Source: CAIQPS01 sp963843455
GTDB taxonomy: Bacteria > Actinomycetota > Thermoleophilia > RBG-16-64-13
Length of the DNA: 64,000 nucleotides
Reading direction: 5' to 3'
NCBI GenBank assembly: GCA_963843455.1
Contig: CAWJKE010000007.1
Location: 434,001 to 498,000, forward strand
Each line of letters opens with the position of its first letter. Position 1 is the first letter of the stretch. Shown piece by piece: positions 50,515 to 58,431 of this stretch. The notes below the pieces were generated by a model, which was not told the origin of the DNA, searched no databases, and saw only the letters and a program-made list of their open reading frames with translations. The position numbers were made by a program, and so were the translations under genes.

Positions 50515-51674
50515 TGTCGGGAGCGAGCGATCGCGACGAGAGGTATCTGTCGGCGCTCGCGCTGGCCTATGTCTGCCACTCGGGCGGCAATGCGATACTC
50601 AGGCTTCTCAAGACCATGAGGCCTGAGGAGATCTGGAGCGCCCCCCTATCCCGGCTGAAGGAGGCGGGCATGTCCGACCCTGTCGCGCTGCGCTTCATGG
50701 GATTGAGGCGGACGCTGGCGCTGCGGGAGGCGGAACGGAGCCTGGAGGCGGCAGGGCTGCGCTTCGTGGCCTACGGGACACGTCTCTACCCTACGCAACT
50801 CGCCGATCTGTCCAATCCACCCGCGGGGTTGTTCGTGAAGGGGGACGAGGAACGGCTACAGTCCCTGCTGGAACTTCCGCGCGTGACTATCGTGGGGACG
50901 CGGCGGGCTACCGGCTATGGCACCCGGGCCGCGCGCGATTTCGCTGCGGCGTTCGCGACGCGGGGCATCGCCGTGGTCAGTGGGATGGCGCTCGGCATCG
51001 ATGGGCGATGCCACGAGGCTGCTCTGGATGCAGGCGGTACGACCGCCGCGGTGCTCGGCTGTGGGGCCGACATCGTCTACCCGCCCCGGCACCGAGCGCT
51101 TTACCAACTCATCGCGAAGAAAGGGGTGATACTGAGCGAACTGCCGCCGGGTGCTCCCCCCGCAACGTGGACCTTCCCCAACCGAAACCGGCTGTTGGCG
51201 GCGCTCGGAGACGGCGTGCTTGTCATCGAAGGTTCTCCGACCAGCGGTGCCATGCAGACCGCCGACCAAACCGCAGGTCTGGGGCGGCCGGTGTTCGCGG
51301 TGCCAGGGTCTATCTACCTCGAGAACCACCGCGGGTGCAATCTGTTGGTGCGCGATGGGGGCGGCGTGGCCATCGACCCGGAGGCGACTGTGGAGGAGTT
51401 CCTTCTCCTGACCAGAATCGAGAGAGGAGAGCGACGACCCCCGGAACGCCAGGCACGAATTGTCCGGGGTACGGGGCAGGATCCTTTCCGCGACTTGGTG
51501 ACGGCCGGAAGGGAGGCGATCCTCGAAGCCCTCGAGGAGAGAGCGTACTCCATCGACGGCCTCGTCTTGCGGACGGGAATCAGCGTCCGGTACCTCGCTG
51601 GCGCTCTGGCGGAGTTGGAATTGGCTGGACTGGCCACGAGAGCGGGACCAGGACTCTACATCAGAGCGCCCTGA
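50514..51674 (+). CDS. dprA: DNA processing protein DprA
   Basis: This is a 386-residue protein that loads RecA on incoming single-strand DNA during transformation. The Rossmann-like core holds LPRVTIVGTRRATGYGTRAA, VVSGMALGIDGRCHEAALDA, TAAVLGCGADIVYPPRH, GVILSELPPGAPP, FPNRNRLLAALGDGVLVIEG and PVFAVPGSI. A C-terminal winged helix follows (YSIDGLVLRTGISVRYLAGA). ATG 50514 overlaps the comM stop by one base. With comM and yraN it suggests capacity for DNA uptake or repair, though uptake genes are not in this window. Confidence 0.96.
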   Translation: MSGASDRDERYLSALALAYVCHSGGNAILRLLKTMRPEEIWSAPLSRLKEAGMSDPVALRFMGLRRTLALREAERSLEAAGLRFVAYGTRLYPTQLADLSNPPAGLFVKGDEERLQSLLELPRVTIVGTRRATGYGTRAARDFAAAFATRGIAVVSGMALGIDGRCHEAALDAGGTTAAVLGCGADIVYPPRHRALYQLIAKKGVILSELPPGAPPATWTFPNRNRLLAALGDGVLVIEGSPTSGAMQTADQTAGLGRPVFAVPGSIYLENHRGCNLLVRDGGGVAIDPEATVEEFLLLTRIERGERRPPERQARIVRGTGQDPFRDLVTAGREAILEALEERAYSIDGLVLRTGISVRYLAGALAELELAGLATRAGPGLYIRAP

Positions 51675-51696
51675 GCAAGAGGCGCGGCGGAGGCCG

Positions 51697-52662
51697 ATGC
51701 AGGAAGCGGACGTGTCAGTGCGATCGAGGGTGCCGGCGGAGTTAGAGCAGGCAATCGCCGCCTTTCTGAGGGGGCTTGTCGCCGCAGACTACAGCATGCG
51801 CACCATCAAGGCGTCGTCGGCCGACCTGGAGCAGTTTGCCTCGTTTCTCGGCGAGCGAGGGGTCGAGTGTCCGAGCGCTGTCACGCGCCTCGATGTAAGC
51901 GATTTCGCGGCGGCCCTGGCCGACCCAGGGAACGCCGACGCCGACTCACAGGCGGGCAAGCGTTACGCGCGCAGCACCATCGCCCGCAAGCTGTCTGTCG
52001 TCCGCGGCTTTCTTGCGTTCTGCGAGGACAACGGCCTGCTGGATGCGACTCCAGCGGCTGGGGTAGGGTCCCCGCGGGTCCCGAGGCGGCTTCCCCAAGT
52101 GCTGACCCCCGTCCAGGCTTCCGATCTACTCGAGGCCATGGGTGCCGACAAGCCCCTGGAAGTGCGGGATAAGGCTCTGTTTGAGTTGATATACTCGAGC
52201 GGATTGCGGTGTCAGGAAGTGCTCGACCTGCGACTGCGGGACATCAATCTTGGATCGCGTGAGATTCGCGTCAAGGGCAAGGGGCGGAAGGTGCGGGTGA
52301 TACCAGTCGGGGAGGTCGCGCTGATCGCGCTAGAACGCTATCTACGCGAGGTTCGCTCCCGGCTGGTCAAGGATGCCGTTGAGGAGGACCATACCTTCCT
52401 GAGCCGCAGCGGCCGGCCACTTTCGTCATCAGATGTCCAGCGCCGGCTGGCTAGATATCTTGCTCGCGCGGGGGCCCCCAGAGGGACATCTCCTCATACC
52501 CTGCGCCATTCGTTCGCTACGCATCTGCTCGAGGGTGGAGCAGACCTTCGGGTCATCCAGGAGATGTTGGGCCATTCCTCGCTGCGCACGACTCAGGTGT
52601 ACACCCACGTTTCAGCGGCGCATCTTCGCCGAGCGTACCGCAAAGCCCATCCCCGGGCGTAG
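51697..52662 (+). CDS. xerC: tyrosine recombinase XerC
   Basis: This is a 321-residue tyrosine recombinase. The N-terminal SAM-like domain (FLRGLVAADYSMRTIKASSA) precedes the catalytic domain with YSSGLRCQEVLDLRL (Arg), KGKGRKVRVIPVG (Lys), HTLRHSFATHLLEGG (His, Arg) and MLGHSSLRTTQVYTH (His, Tyr). Length and position between dprA and whiG support XerC, for chromosome dimer resolution at dif, rather than a phage integrase. No dif-like site was found. It starts at ATG 51697. Confidence 0.92.
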   Translation: MQEADVSVRSRVPAELEQAIAAFLRGLVAADYSMRTIKASSADLEQFASFLGERGVECPSAVTRLDVSDFAAALADPGNADADSQAGKRYARSTIARKLSVVRGFLAFCEDNGLLDATPAAGVGSPRVPRRLPQVLTPVQASDLLEAMGADKPLEVRDKALFELIYSSGLRCQEVLDLRLRDINLGSREIRVKGKGRKVRVIPVGEVALIALERYLREVRSRLVKDAVEEDHTFLSRSGRPLSSSDVQRRLARYLARAGAPRGTSPHTLRHSFATHLLEGGADLRVIQEMLGHSSLRTTQVYTHVSAAHLRRAYRKAHPRA

Positions 52663-52674
52663 AGAGCGCTGCAG

Positions 52675-53475
52675 ATGATCGTCGACCCCACCAAACAGCA
52701 TGACATCGCGGAATACTGGCGCCTATACAAGACTGAGGGCGATCAGCGGGCGCGGGACCAACTGATCCTGGCCTACTCGCCTTTGGTCAAGTATGTGGCC
52801 GGCCGCATGAGCAGCGGGTTGCCGGCGCACATCGAGGAGGCGGACCTCGTCTCCTACGGGCTGCTGGGGCTGATCGGCGCTCTAGAACGGTTCGATCTCT
52901 CCCGCAGCATCAAGTTCGAGACGTACGCCATCTCGCGGATAAAGGGCTCCATCATCGACGAGTTGCGCGCGCTGGACTGGGTGCCGCGATCGGTGCGGAG
53001 CTGGGCCCGCAAGGTGGAGGCGAGCATCACCAGGCTCGAGAATCAGCTCACCCGGGCCCCCACGGACGACGAGATCGCGGCCGACCTGGGAATCGAAGTA
53101 GACGGTTTCCAGGAGATCCTCAACCAGATAAGCTGCGCCTCGGTGGTAGCGCTCGACGAGTTCTGGGACGCTCCGAGCCAGAGCCAAGACAAGATCAACC
53201 TTATCGATACGATCGAGGACACCGACGCGCCCGATCCCTCCCGCGCGTACCGTAAGCAGGCGGTCAAGGAGATACTCGCCGCGGCCATCCAGCGCCTGCC
53301 CGAGCGCGAGAGGATCGTCATAGGCCTGTACTACTACGAGGGCCTGACTCTGAAGGAGATCGGCGAAGTGCTGGGTGTCACGGAGTCCAGAATCTCGCAG
53401 CTTCACACCAAGGCCATCCTTCGCCTCCGCGGACGAATCAAGGAAGACCTGGATCTGGACGCGCTCGTGCAGTGA
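52675..53475 (+). CDS. whiG: FliA/WhiG-type sigma factor
   Basis: This is a 266-residue alternative sigma factor with regions 2, 3 and 4 but no region 1. DQLILAYSPLVKYVAGRMSS and FETYAISRIKGSIIDELRAL lie in regions 2 and 3; LYYYEGLTLKEIGEVLGVTE is region 4. The order dprA-xerC-whiG-rpsB matches actinobacteria such as Streptomyces, where WhiG controls early sporulation, whereas FliA homologs run motility. No flagellar or anti-sigma gene is in the window, so the regulon is open. ATG 52675 lies 13 bases after xerC. Confidence 0.93.
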   Translation: MIVDPTKQHDIAEYWRLYKTEGDQRARDQLILAYSPLVKYVAGRMSSGLPAHIEEADLVSYGLLGLIGALERFDLSRSIKFETYAISRIKGSIIDELRALDWVPRSVRSWARKVEASITRLENQLTRAPTDDEIAADLGIEVDGFQEILNQISCASVVALDEFWDAPSQSQDKINLIDTIEDTDAPDPSRAYRKQAVKEILAAAIQRLPERERIVIGLYYYEGLTLKEIGEVLGVTESRISQLHTKAILRLRGRIKEDLDLDALVQ

Positions 53476-53593
53476 ACTTCTCCGGCTGATCGCCGGCCGC
53501 CGGGCCGTCGCGCCGCGGCTGTTCGTAAGCGGTCCATTACCGCCCCACAAGTCACCGCAGCCCTTCTCTGAGCCGCTTTCTGAGACTTTCTTG

Positions 53594-53602
53594 TGGTAAA
53601 CT
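53594..53602 (+). promoter_or_regulatory. candidate rpsB promoter (extended -10)
   Basis: TGG directly followed by TAAACT (53597-53602) gives an extended -10 box; the -35 is poor. It lies in the 239-base gap after whiG and would leave a leader of about 105 bases, which may carry S2 autoregulation. Confidence 0.45.
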
Positions 53603-53714
53603 GCTGCGGCTCAATATCAGCGATCCTGAGGACAAGAGCGCACCGGTGGTGCCGGGATACCGGTTCCGGAGCGAGCCTCAGGGGGAACGAAACAAAACCA
53701 AGAGTGAGGTACGC

Positions 53715-54782
53715 ATGCCCGCAGCATCCATGAAGCAGCTCCTGGAGTCAGGAGTCCACTTCGGCCATCAGACGCGCCGGTGGAACCCCAAGATGAAGCC
53801 CTATATCTTCACCGACCGGGGTGGCATCCACATCATCGACCTTCAGCAGACCACCATTCTCCTGGACCGCTCCTATGATTTCGTGCGCAACATCGCGGCC
53901 CGGGGAGGGTCCGTGCTCTTCGTCGGCACCAAGAAACAGTGCCAGGACGTCATCCGCGAAGAGGCGGGGCGCGTGGGGATGCCTTACGTGTCTCACCGCT
54001 GGCTCGGTGGCCTTCTGACGAACTTCAGCACCATCGAAAAGCGCATCCAGCGCATGCACGAACTGCGTAAGCTCAAGGAAGAAGGTCAGCTTGGACTTCT
54101 GCCCACCAAAGAGCGGATGAGCATGGAGCGCGAGCTGGAGAAGCTCGAGATCAACCTGGGCGGCGTCAGTACGATGACCCGGCTGCCCGACGCTGTCTTC
54201 GTTGCCGACCCGAAGCGGGAAGCCATCGCCACCAAAGAGGTGACCAAGCTCGGTCTGCCTCTCATCGGGCTGGTCGACACCAACTGCGACCCCGACGAAG
54301 TCGACTATCTCATACCTGGCAACGACGACGCCATCCGGTCGTGCAGCCTGATCGTCAAGACCCTCATGCGTGCGGTCGAAGAGGGCCGACAGAAGTTCCA
54401 GGTCTCAGACTTCCTTGCCGCCGAAGCAGCTCGGGAAGCCGCCCTGGCTCAGGCCGGGCGTTCGTCGGAGGACGGCCGTGAGGGCGGGGGCGACGGCGGT
54501 CCCCGTTCCCGGGATCCTCGGGGGCAGCGGCCGCAGTCGGGTGACCGGCGCGGCGGTGCTGGCGGACCCGGCGGCCCGGGCCGCGGGGCCCGTCCCGGTG
54601 GAAGTCGCCCCTACAGCAGCGACCGTCCCGCTCCGCGGGACGATGCGGCCAGCCGTCCGGCCCCGGCCAGACGCCCGTCTGCGCCTCGGCCGCCCGCGGT
54701 TGAGAAGCCGGCCCCCGCTGTCGCCGAAGCGGTCGAGAAACCGGCCGATGAAGTGCTGGGCGACACCCGCGAAGAGGCCTGA
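53715..54782 (+). CDS. rpsB: 30S ribosomal protein S2 with long disordered C-terminal extension
   Basis: This is ribosomal protein S2, 355 residues. The core (MKQLLESGVHFGHQTRRWNP; KMKPYIFTDRGGIHIIDLQQ; FVGTKKQCQDVIREEA; RWLGGLLTNFSTIEKRI; VGLVDTNCDPDEVDYLIPGN as ...LIGLVDTNCDPDEV) ends near residue 230. About 125 further residues are Gly-, Arg-, Pro- and Ala-rich with an acidic end, likely disordered; E. coli S2 has 241 residues in total. I chose ATG 53715 (GTGAGGT upstream); the frame from 53646 is leader. It starts the rpsB-tsf-pyrH-frr-uppS-cdsA-dxr-rseP-ispG group. Confidence 0.96.
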   Translation: MPAASMKQLLESGVHFGHQTRRWNPKMKPYIFTDRGGIHIIDLQQTTILLDRSYDFVRNIAARGGSVLFVGTKKQCQDVIREEAGRVGMPYVSHRWLGGLLTNFSTIEKRIQRMHELRKLKEEGQLGLLPTKERMSMERELEKLEINLGGVSTMTRLPDAVFVADPKREAIATKEVTKLGLPLIGLVDTNCDPDEVDYLIPGNDDAIRSCSLIVKTLMRAVEEGRQKFQVSDFLAAEAAREAALAQAGRSSEDGREGGGDGGPRSRDPRGQRPQSGDRRGGAGGPGGPGRGARPGGSRPYSSDRPAPRDDAASRPAPARRPSAPRPPAVEKPAPAVAEAVEKPADEVLGDTREEA

Positions 54783-54879
54783 GCGGCAGCCCCGAGCTCA
54801 CGGGCTGTCGGACTGGCCTGGGACCGCGCGGCGGCCGGACATTTGAACGAACACTACCGTCTCTATGGAGGCAAACGAT

Positions 54880-55482
54880 ATGAGTATTGACGCCGGAATG
54901 GTGAAGAAGCTCCGCGACGCCTGCGGCGCCGGGATGATGGACTGCAAGATGGCCCTGACCGAGGCTGAGGGCGATATGGACGAGGCTCTCAAGATCCTCC
55001 GCAAGAAAGGGATGGCCTCCGCCGACAAGAAGTCGTCGCGGGCCGTCAACGAGGGCATGGTCGACTACTACATCCATCCTGGAGCAAAAGTCGGCGTGTT
55101 GATCGAAGTCAACTGCGAGACCGACTTTGTCGCCCGCAACGACGATTTCAAGGCGTTCGTCCACGATGTGGCCATGCATATAGCCGCCGCGAGCCCTCTG
55201 TGGGTTTCGCGTGAGGACATCCCCGAAGACACCAAAGCAGCGGAGATGGAGATCTACTCCGCGCAGGCGAAAGCGTCCGGCAAACCCGACACGGTCATCG
55301 GCAAGATCGCCGAGGGCAAACTGAACAAGTGGTTCGCGGATGTGGTTCTCCTAGAGCAGCCCTTCGTCAAGGATCCTGACAAGACTATCGAGGCCCTGCG
55401 CCGCGAGATCATCGGTAAGATAGGGGAGAACATCGAGATCAGGCGGTTCGCGCGCTTCCGTGTGGGCGACGGGGTGGCTTAG
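54880..55482 (+). CDS. tsf: translation elongation factor Ts
   Basis: This is a short-form EF-Ts, 200 residues, that recycles GDP on EF-Tu. The N-terminal UBA-like domain is VKKLRDACGAGMMDCKMALT, followed by the signature GVLIEVNCETDFVARNDDF and one core domain, with the second core repeat reduced as in other short forms. I chose ATG 54880, preceded by GGAGG with 8-base spacing, over ATG 54865. It lies about 100 bases after rpsB. Confidence 0.96.
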   Translation: MSIDAGMVKKLRDACGAGMMDCKMALTEAEGDMDEALKILRKKGMASADKKSSRAVNEGMVDYYIHPGAKVGVLIEVNCETDFVARNDDFKAFVHDVAMHIAAASPLWVSREDIPEDTKAAEMEIYSAQAKASGKPDTVIGKIAEGKLNKWFADVVLLEQPFVKDPDKTIEALRREIIGKIGENIEIRRFARFRVGDGVA

Positions 55483-55510
55483 AGAACACCTGGCACCGTA
55501 CACAGGACTT

Positions 55511-55528
55511 CGGGGCGCCGGCGCCCCG
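55511..55528 (+). other. perfect palindrome between tsf and pyrH
   Basis: CGGGGCGCC followed by GGCGCCCCG, an 18-base perfect palindrome about 28 bases after the tsf stop and 24 bases before pyrH. It has no U-tract; it may lower downstream expression or stabilise the tsf end. Confidence 0.4.
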
Positions 55529-55551
55529 AGGGTGAGCCGAAGCGAGGAGAT

Positions 55552-56292
55552 ATGACCCAGCAACCGGTATGCAAGAGGGTTTTGCTCAAGCTCAGCGGCG
55601 AAGCTCTCATGGGTGACCTCCAGTACGGCATTGACCCGGGACGCCTCCGCGCAGTCGCTCAAGAGATAAGCCACGCAGTCGCGGGCGGTACCGAGATCGC
55701 GGTGGTCGTTGGAGCCGGCAACATCTTCCGGGGCGTGTCGGGCGCGTCGCAAGGCATCGACCGGGCTACCGCCGACTACATGGGTATGCTGGCCACGGTT
55801 ATGAACTCCATGGCGCTGCAGGATGCTCTTGGCAAGTTCTCCACGCACTCCAGAGTGCTCTCGGCCATCGCGATGCAGGAGATCTGCGAGCCATATATCC
55901 GGGGCCGGGCGATCCGGCACCTGGAAAAAGGGCGCGTAGTGATCTTCGCCGCCGGCACCGGCAACCCGTTCTTCAGCACCGACACGGCCGCCGCTCTTCG
56001 CGCGCTCGAGATCGGAGCCGAACGCCTTCTCATGGCCAAGAAGAAGTACGACGGCGTGTACAGCGCCGACCCCGAGACCGATCCGACGGCCACGATGCTG
56101 GAGCACATCACGCATCGGGAGGCGCTGGAGCGCGGTCTTCGGGTCATGGACTCCACCGCCTTCGCGCTGTGCATGGACAACGGCCTGCCCGTCGTAGTCT
56201 TCAACATGAGCGACCCTGAGAACATCCGCCGCGTGCTCCGCGGCGAGCGAGTGGGGACGATAGTCACGGGCGAACCGAACGGAGGGGGCTAG
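55552..56292 (+). CDS. pyrH: uridylate kinase
   Basis: This is a 246-residue bacterial UMP kinase (amino acid kinase fold) forming UDP, with GTP and UTP control in relatives. Family text: RVLLKLSGEALMGDLQYGID, VVVGAGNIFRGVSGAS, DYMGMLATVMNSMALQDAL, FAAGTGNPFFSTDTAAALRA and KKKYDGVYSADPETDP. GAGGAGAT precedes ATG 55552. Together with carB-pyrK-pyrD it covers parts of pyrimidine synthesis present in this window. Confidence 0.97.
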   Translation: MTQQPVCKRVLLKLSGEALMGDLQYGIDPGRLRAVAQEISHAVAGGTEIAVVVGAGNIFRGVSGASQGIDRATADYMGMLATVMNSMALQDALGKFSTHSRVLSAIAMQEICEPYIRGRAIRHLEKGRVVIFAAGTGNPFFSTDTAAALRALEIGAERLLMAKKKYDGVYSADPETDPTATMLEHITHREALERGLRVMDSTAFALCMDNGLPVVVFNMSDPENIRRVLRGERVGTIVTGEPNGGG

Positions 56293-56293
56293 C

Positions 56294-56851
56294 ATGATCA
56301 AGGAGCTCATGGCCGATGGCAAGAGGCGTATGGAGAGCGCGCTCGAAGCGCTGCGCAGCGAGTTCAACACGGTTCGGACGGGGCGGGCCTCCGCGAGCCT
56401 GCTCGACCGGCTTCACGTGGACTACTACGGAACAAGAACTCCGTTGAAGCAGCTGGCAAACCTAGCCACGCCCGATCCTCGCACCATCTCCGTGACCGTC
56501 TACGACAAGAGCGCGGTGAATTCCGTGGTGCGCGCCATCCAGGAGTCCGATCTGGCGCTGACGCCCAACACCGATGGTACGGTCATCCGTCTGAACATCC
56601 CCGCGCTCACGGCTGAGCGGCGTAAGGAGCTCGTCAAGGTAGTGAAGAACATGGCCGAGGAGGCACGGATAGCGGTGCGCAACGTGCGCCGCGACATCAT
56701 CGCCGACCTCAAGGACCTGAAGAAGGAAGGCGAGATCTCGGAGGACGACGAGCACCGCGCCGAAGAAGAGGTTCAGAAACTCACCGACGGCTATGTAGAG
56801 AAGATCAACGAGTTGGTCCATCACAAGGAACAAGAGATCCTCGAGATCTGA
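56294..56851 (+). CDS. frr: ribosome recycling factor
   Basis: This is a 185-residue ribosome recycling factor, which with EF-G splits post-termination ribosomes. Typical segments are the long helix around EALRSEFNTVRTGRASASLL, DYYGTRTPLKQLANLATPDP, NIPALTAERRKELVKVVKNM and RNVRRDIIADLKDLKKEGEI. It begins one base after the pyrH stop, implying coupled translation, and is followed by uppS after one base. Confidence 0.98.
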   Translation: MIKELMADGKRRMESALEALRSEFNTVRTGRASASLLDRLHVDYYGTRTPLKQLANLATPDPRTISVTVYDKSAVNSVVRAIQESDLALTPNTDGTVIRLNIPALTAERRKELVKVVKNMAEEARIAVRNVRRDIIADLKDLKKEGEISEDDEHRAEEEVQKLTDGYVEKINELVHHKEQEILEI

Positions 56852-56852
56852 T

Positions 56853-57638
56853 GTGAAGGCGCCCGCATGGCTCACTCGGGTCCTCCCCGGTAGGCGCAGC
56901 GCAGCCTCCCGCGACCACGCGGACGGCGTAGCGGGAGCCATGCCCTATCACGTGGCCATCATCATGGACGGCAACGGTCGCTGGGCCCGTCGCAGGCACG
57001 TGCCCGTCGGGGCCGGCCATCGGGCCGGGGTGCAGGCAGTGCGCCGGGTCATCGAAGAAGCGCGCGACCTGGGACTCGGGCAGCTCACCCTGTATTCCTT
57101 CTCCACCGAGAATTGGAACCGGCCCGCCGACGAGGTCGAGGGGCTCATGCAGTTGCACATCGAGATGATCGACTCCGAGGTACCCGCCCTCCACAAGAAC
57201 AACTGCCGAGTCGTCTTCGTCGGGCGGCGCGACGGACTGAGCCAGGAGCTCCTGGCGCGGATGAAGTGGGCTGAGGGCCTGACTGCCGCCAACACCCGCA
57301 TGACCCTCTTCATCGCCTTCAACTACGGCGGCCGGCGGGAGATAGTGGACGCGGCGCGGCGGGCGGTAGCGGCTGGGGTGGACCCGGCCGACCTCACGGA
57401 GCGTGACATCAACTCCCACCTCTACTCGCCGCTGATGCGCGATCCCGACCTGGTCATCCGCACCTCCGGCGAGAAGCGGCTGTCCAACTTCCTGCTCTGG
57501 CAGACCGCGTACTCCGAACTGTACTTCTCCGAGAAGCTGTGGCCCGACTTCGACAGGGCTGAACTGCGACGCGCCCTCGATGACTACGCGGCCCGGGACC
57601 GCCGTTTTGGCAGGCGCGAAGGGGACGGCGATGCTTAG
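56853..57638 (+). CDS. uppS: undecaprenyl (polyprenyl) diphosphate synthase
   Basis: This is a 261-residue cis-prenyltransferase making the lipid carrier for cell-wall synthesis. Signature parts: VAIIMDGNGRWARRRHVPVG (catalytic Asp), GLGQLTLYSFSTENWNRP, TLFIAFNYGGRREIVDAA and DPDLVIRTSGEKRLSNFLLW. GTG 56853 adds about 30 residues before the conserved domain; ATG 56940 is the main alternative. The stop overlaps cdsA by eight bases. Confidence 0.96.
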   Translation: MKAPAWLTRVLPGRRSAASRDHADGVAGAMPYHVAIIMDGNGRWARRRHVPVGAGHRAGVQAVRRVIEEARDLGLGQLTLYSFSTENWNRPADEVEGLMQLHIEMIDSEVPALHKNNCRVVFVGRRDGLSQELLARMKWAEGLTAANTRMTLFIAFNYGGRREIVDAARRAVAAGVDPADLTERDINSHLYSPLMRDPDLVIRTSGEKRLSNFLLWQTAYSELYFSEKLWPDFDRAELRRALDDYAARDRRFGRREGDGDA

Positions 57639-58431
57639 GCACCGCCTGATGGTCGCTGCGATCGGCATCCCCATCGGGGCGGTCGCCATCATCATGGGTG
57701 GCTACTACTTCCTCGGCCTGGGGCTAGTGCTCGCCATCATCGGTCTGCACGAGTACTACACGCTTCTCCGTCCCTATCGTCCCAATCTTCTCGTGGGGTA
57801 CGTCGCGGGGATTGCCACTCTCCTCGGCGCCTACTACTGGGGCATCCAGGGGCTGCTGGTCGGGCTTGTGGTATTGATGATCCTCACCTTCTTCTGGTCC
57901 CTCGTGGGTGAACTTGGAGCCCATCTCGTGGGCCGCATGGCTCTCACAGGGTTCGGCGTCCTCTGGGTGGCGATGGGCTTCGCGTACGTGCTCCTGATCC
58001 GTGAGTTGAACTACGGCATGACCCTCACCATCCTTCTTTTTGCCTGTACGATGATCAACGACACCTTTGCGTATTTCGTCGGGAGGGCGATCGGTAGCCA
58101 CAAGATGGCTCCCCGGGTATCGCCGAACAAATCGGTGGAAGGGGCCATAGGCGGCATCATCGGGTCCGTCCTTGCCGCCGCCATCGTCAAGATCTACTCC
58201 CCCTGGCTAGGGTGGCGCGAAGCCGTACTCTTGGGCCTGGCTATTGGGTTCGTCGGTCAATGGGGTGACCTGTTCGAGTCTGCGGTCAAGCGTGACTTCC
58301 GGGTCAAGGACTCGGGCAAGATACTGCCAGGACACGGCGGCATCCTGGACCGGTTCGACGCGGTGCTGTTCGCCAGCTTCGTCACGTACTGGCTGGCCAT
58401 CGTTCTGCTCGGCGACGTCGTCGTCAAATGA
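57631..58431 (+). CDS. cdsA: phosphatidate cytidylyltransferase
   Basis: This 266-residue multi-pass membrane enzyme forms CDP-diacylglycerol, the branch point of phospholipid synthesis. About eight hydrophobic helices lead to the family signature KRDFRVKDSGKILPGHGGIL with DRFDA, preceded by SPNKSVEGAIGGIIGSV and a conserved Asp in MINDTFAYFVGR. I chose ATG 57631, which overlaps uppS by eight bases; an upstream ATG at 57580 lies inside uppS. The stop overlaps dxr by four bases. Confidence 0.96.
   Translation: MLRHRLMVAAIGIPIGAVAIIMGGYYFLGLGLVLAIIGLHEYYTLLRPYRPNLLVGYVAGIATLLGAYYWGIQGLLVGLVVLMILTFFWSLVGELGAHLVGRMALTGFGVLWVAMGFAYVLLIRELNYGMTLTILLFACTMINDTFAYFVGRAIGSHKMAPRVSPNKSVEGAIGGIIGSVLAAAIVKIYSPWLGWREAVLLGLAIGFVGQWGDLFESAVKRDFRVKDSGKILPGHGGILDRFDAVLFASFVTYWLAIVLLGDVVVK

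Noticed and set aside
51697..52662. Tyrosine recombinase as a phage or island integrase
   Set aside because: Length, motifs and the dprA-xerC-whiG-rpsB order indicate housekeeping XerC. No attachment site or tRNA is adjacent.
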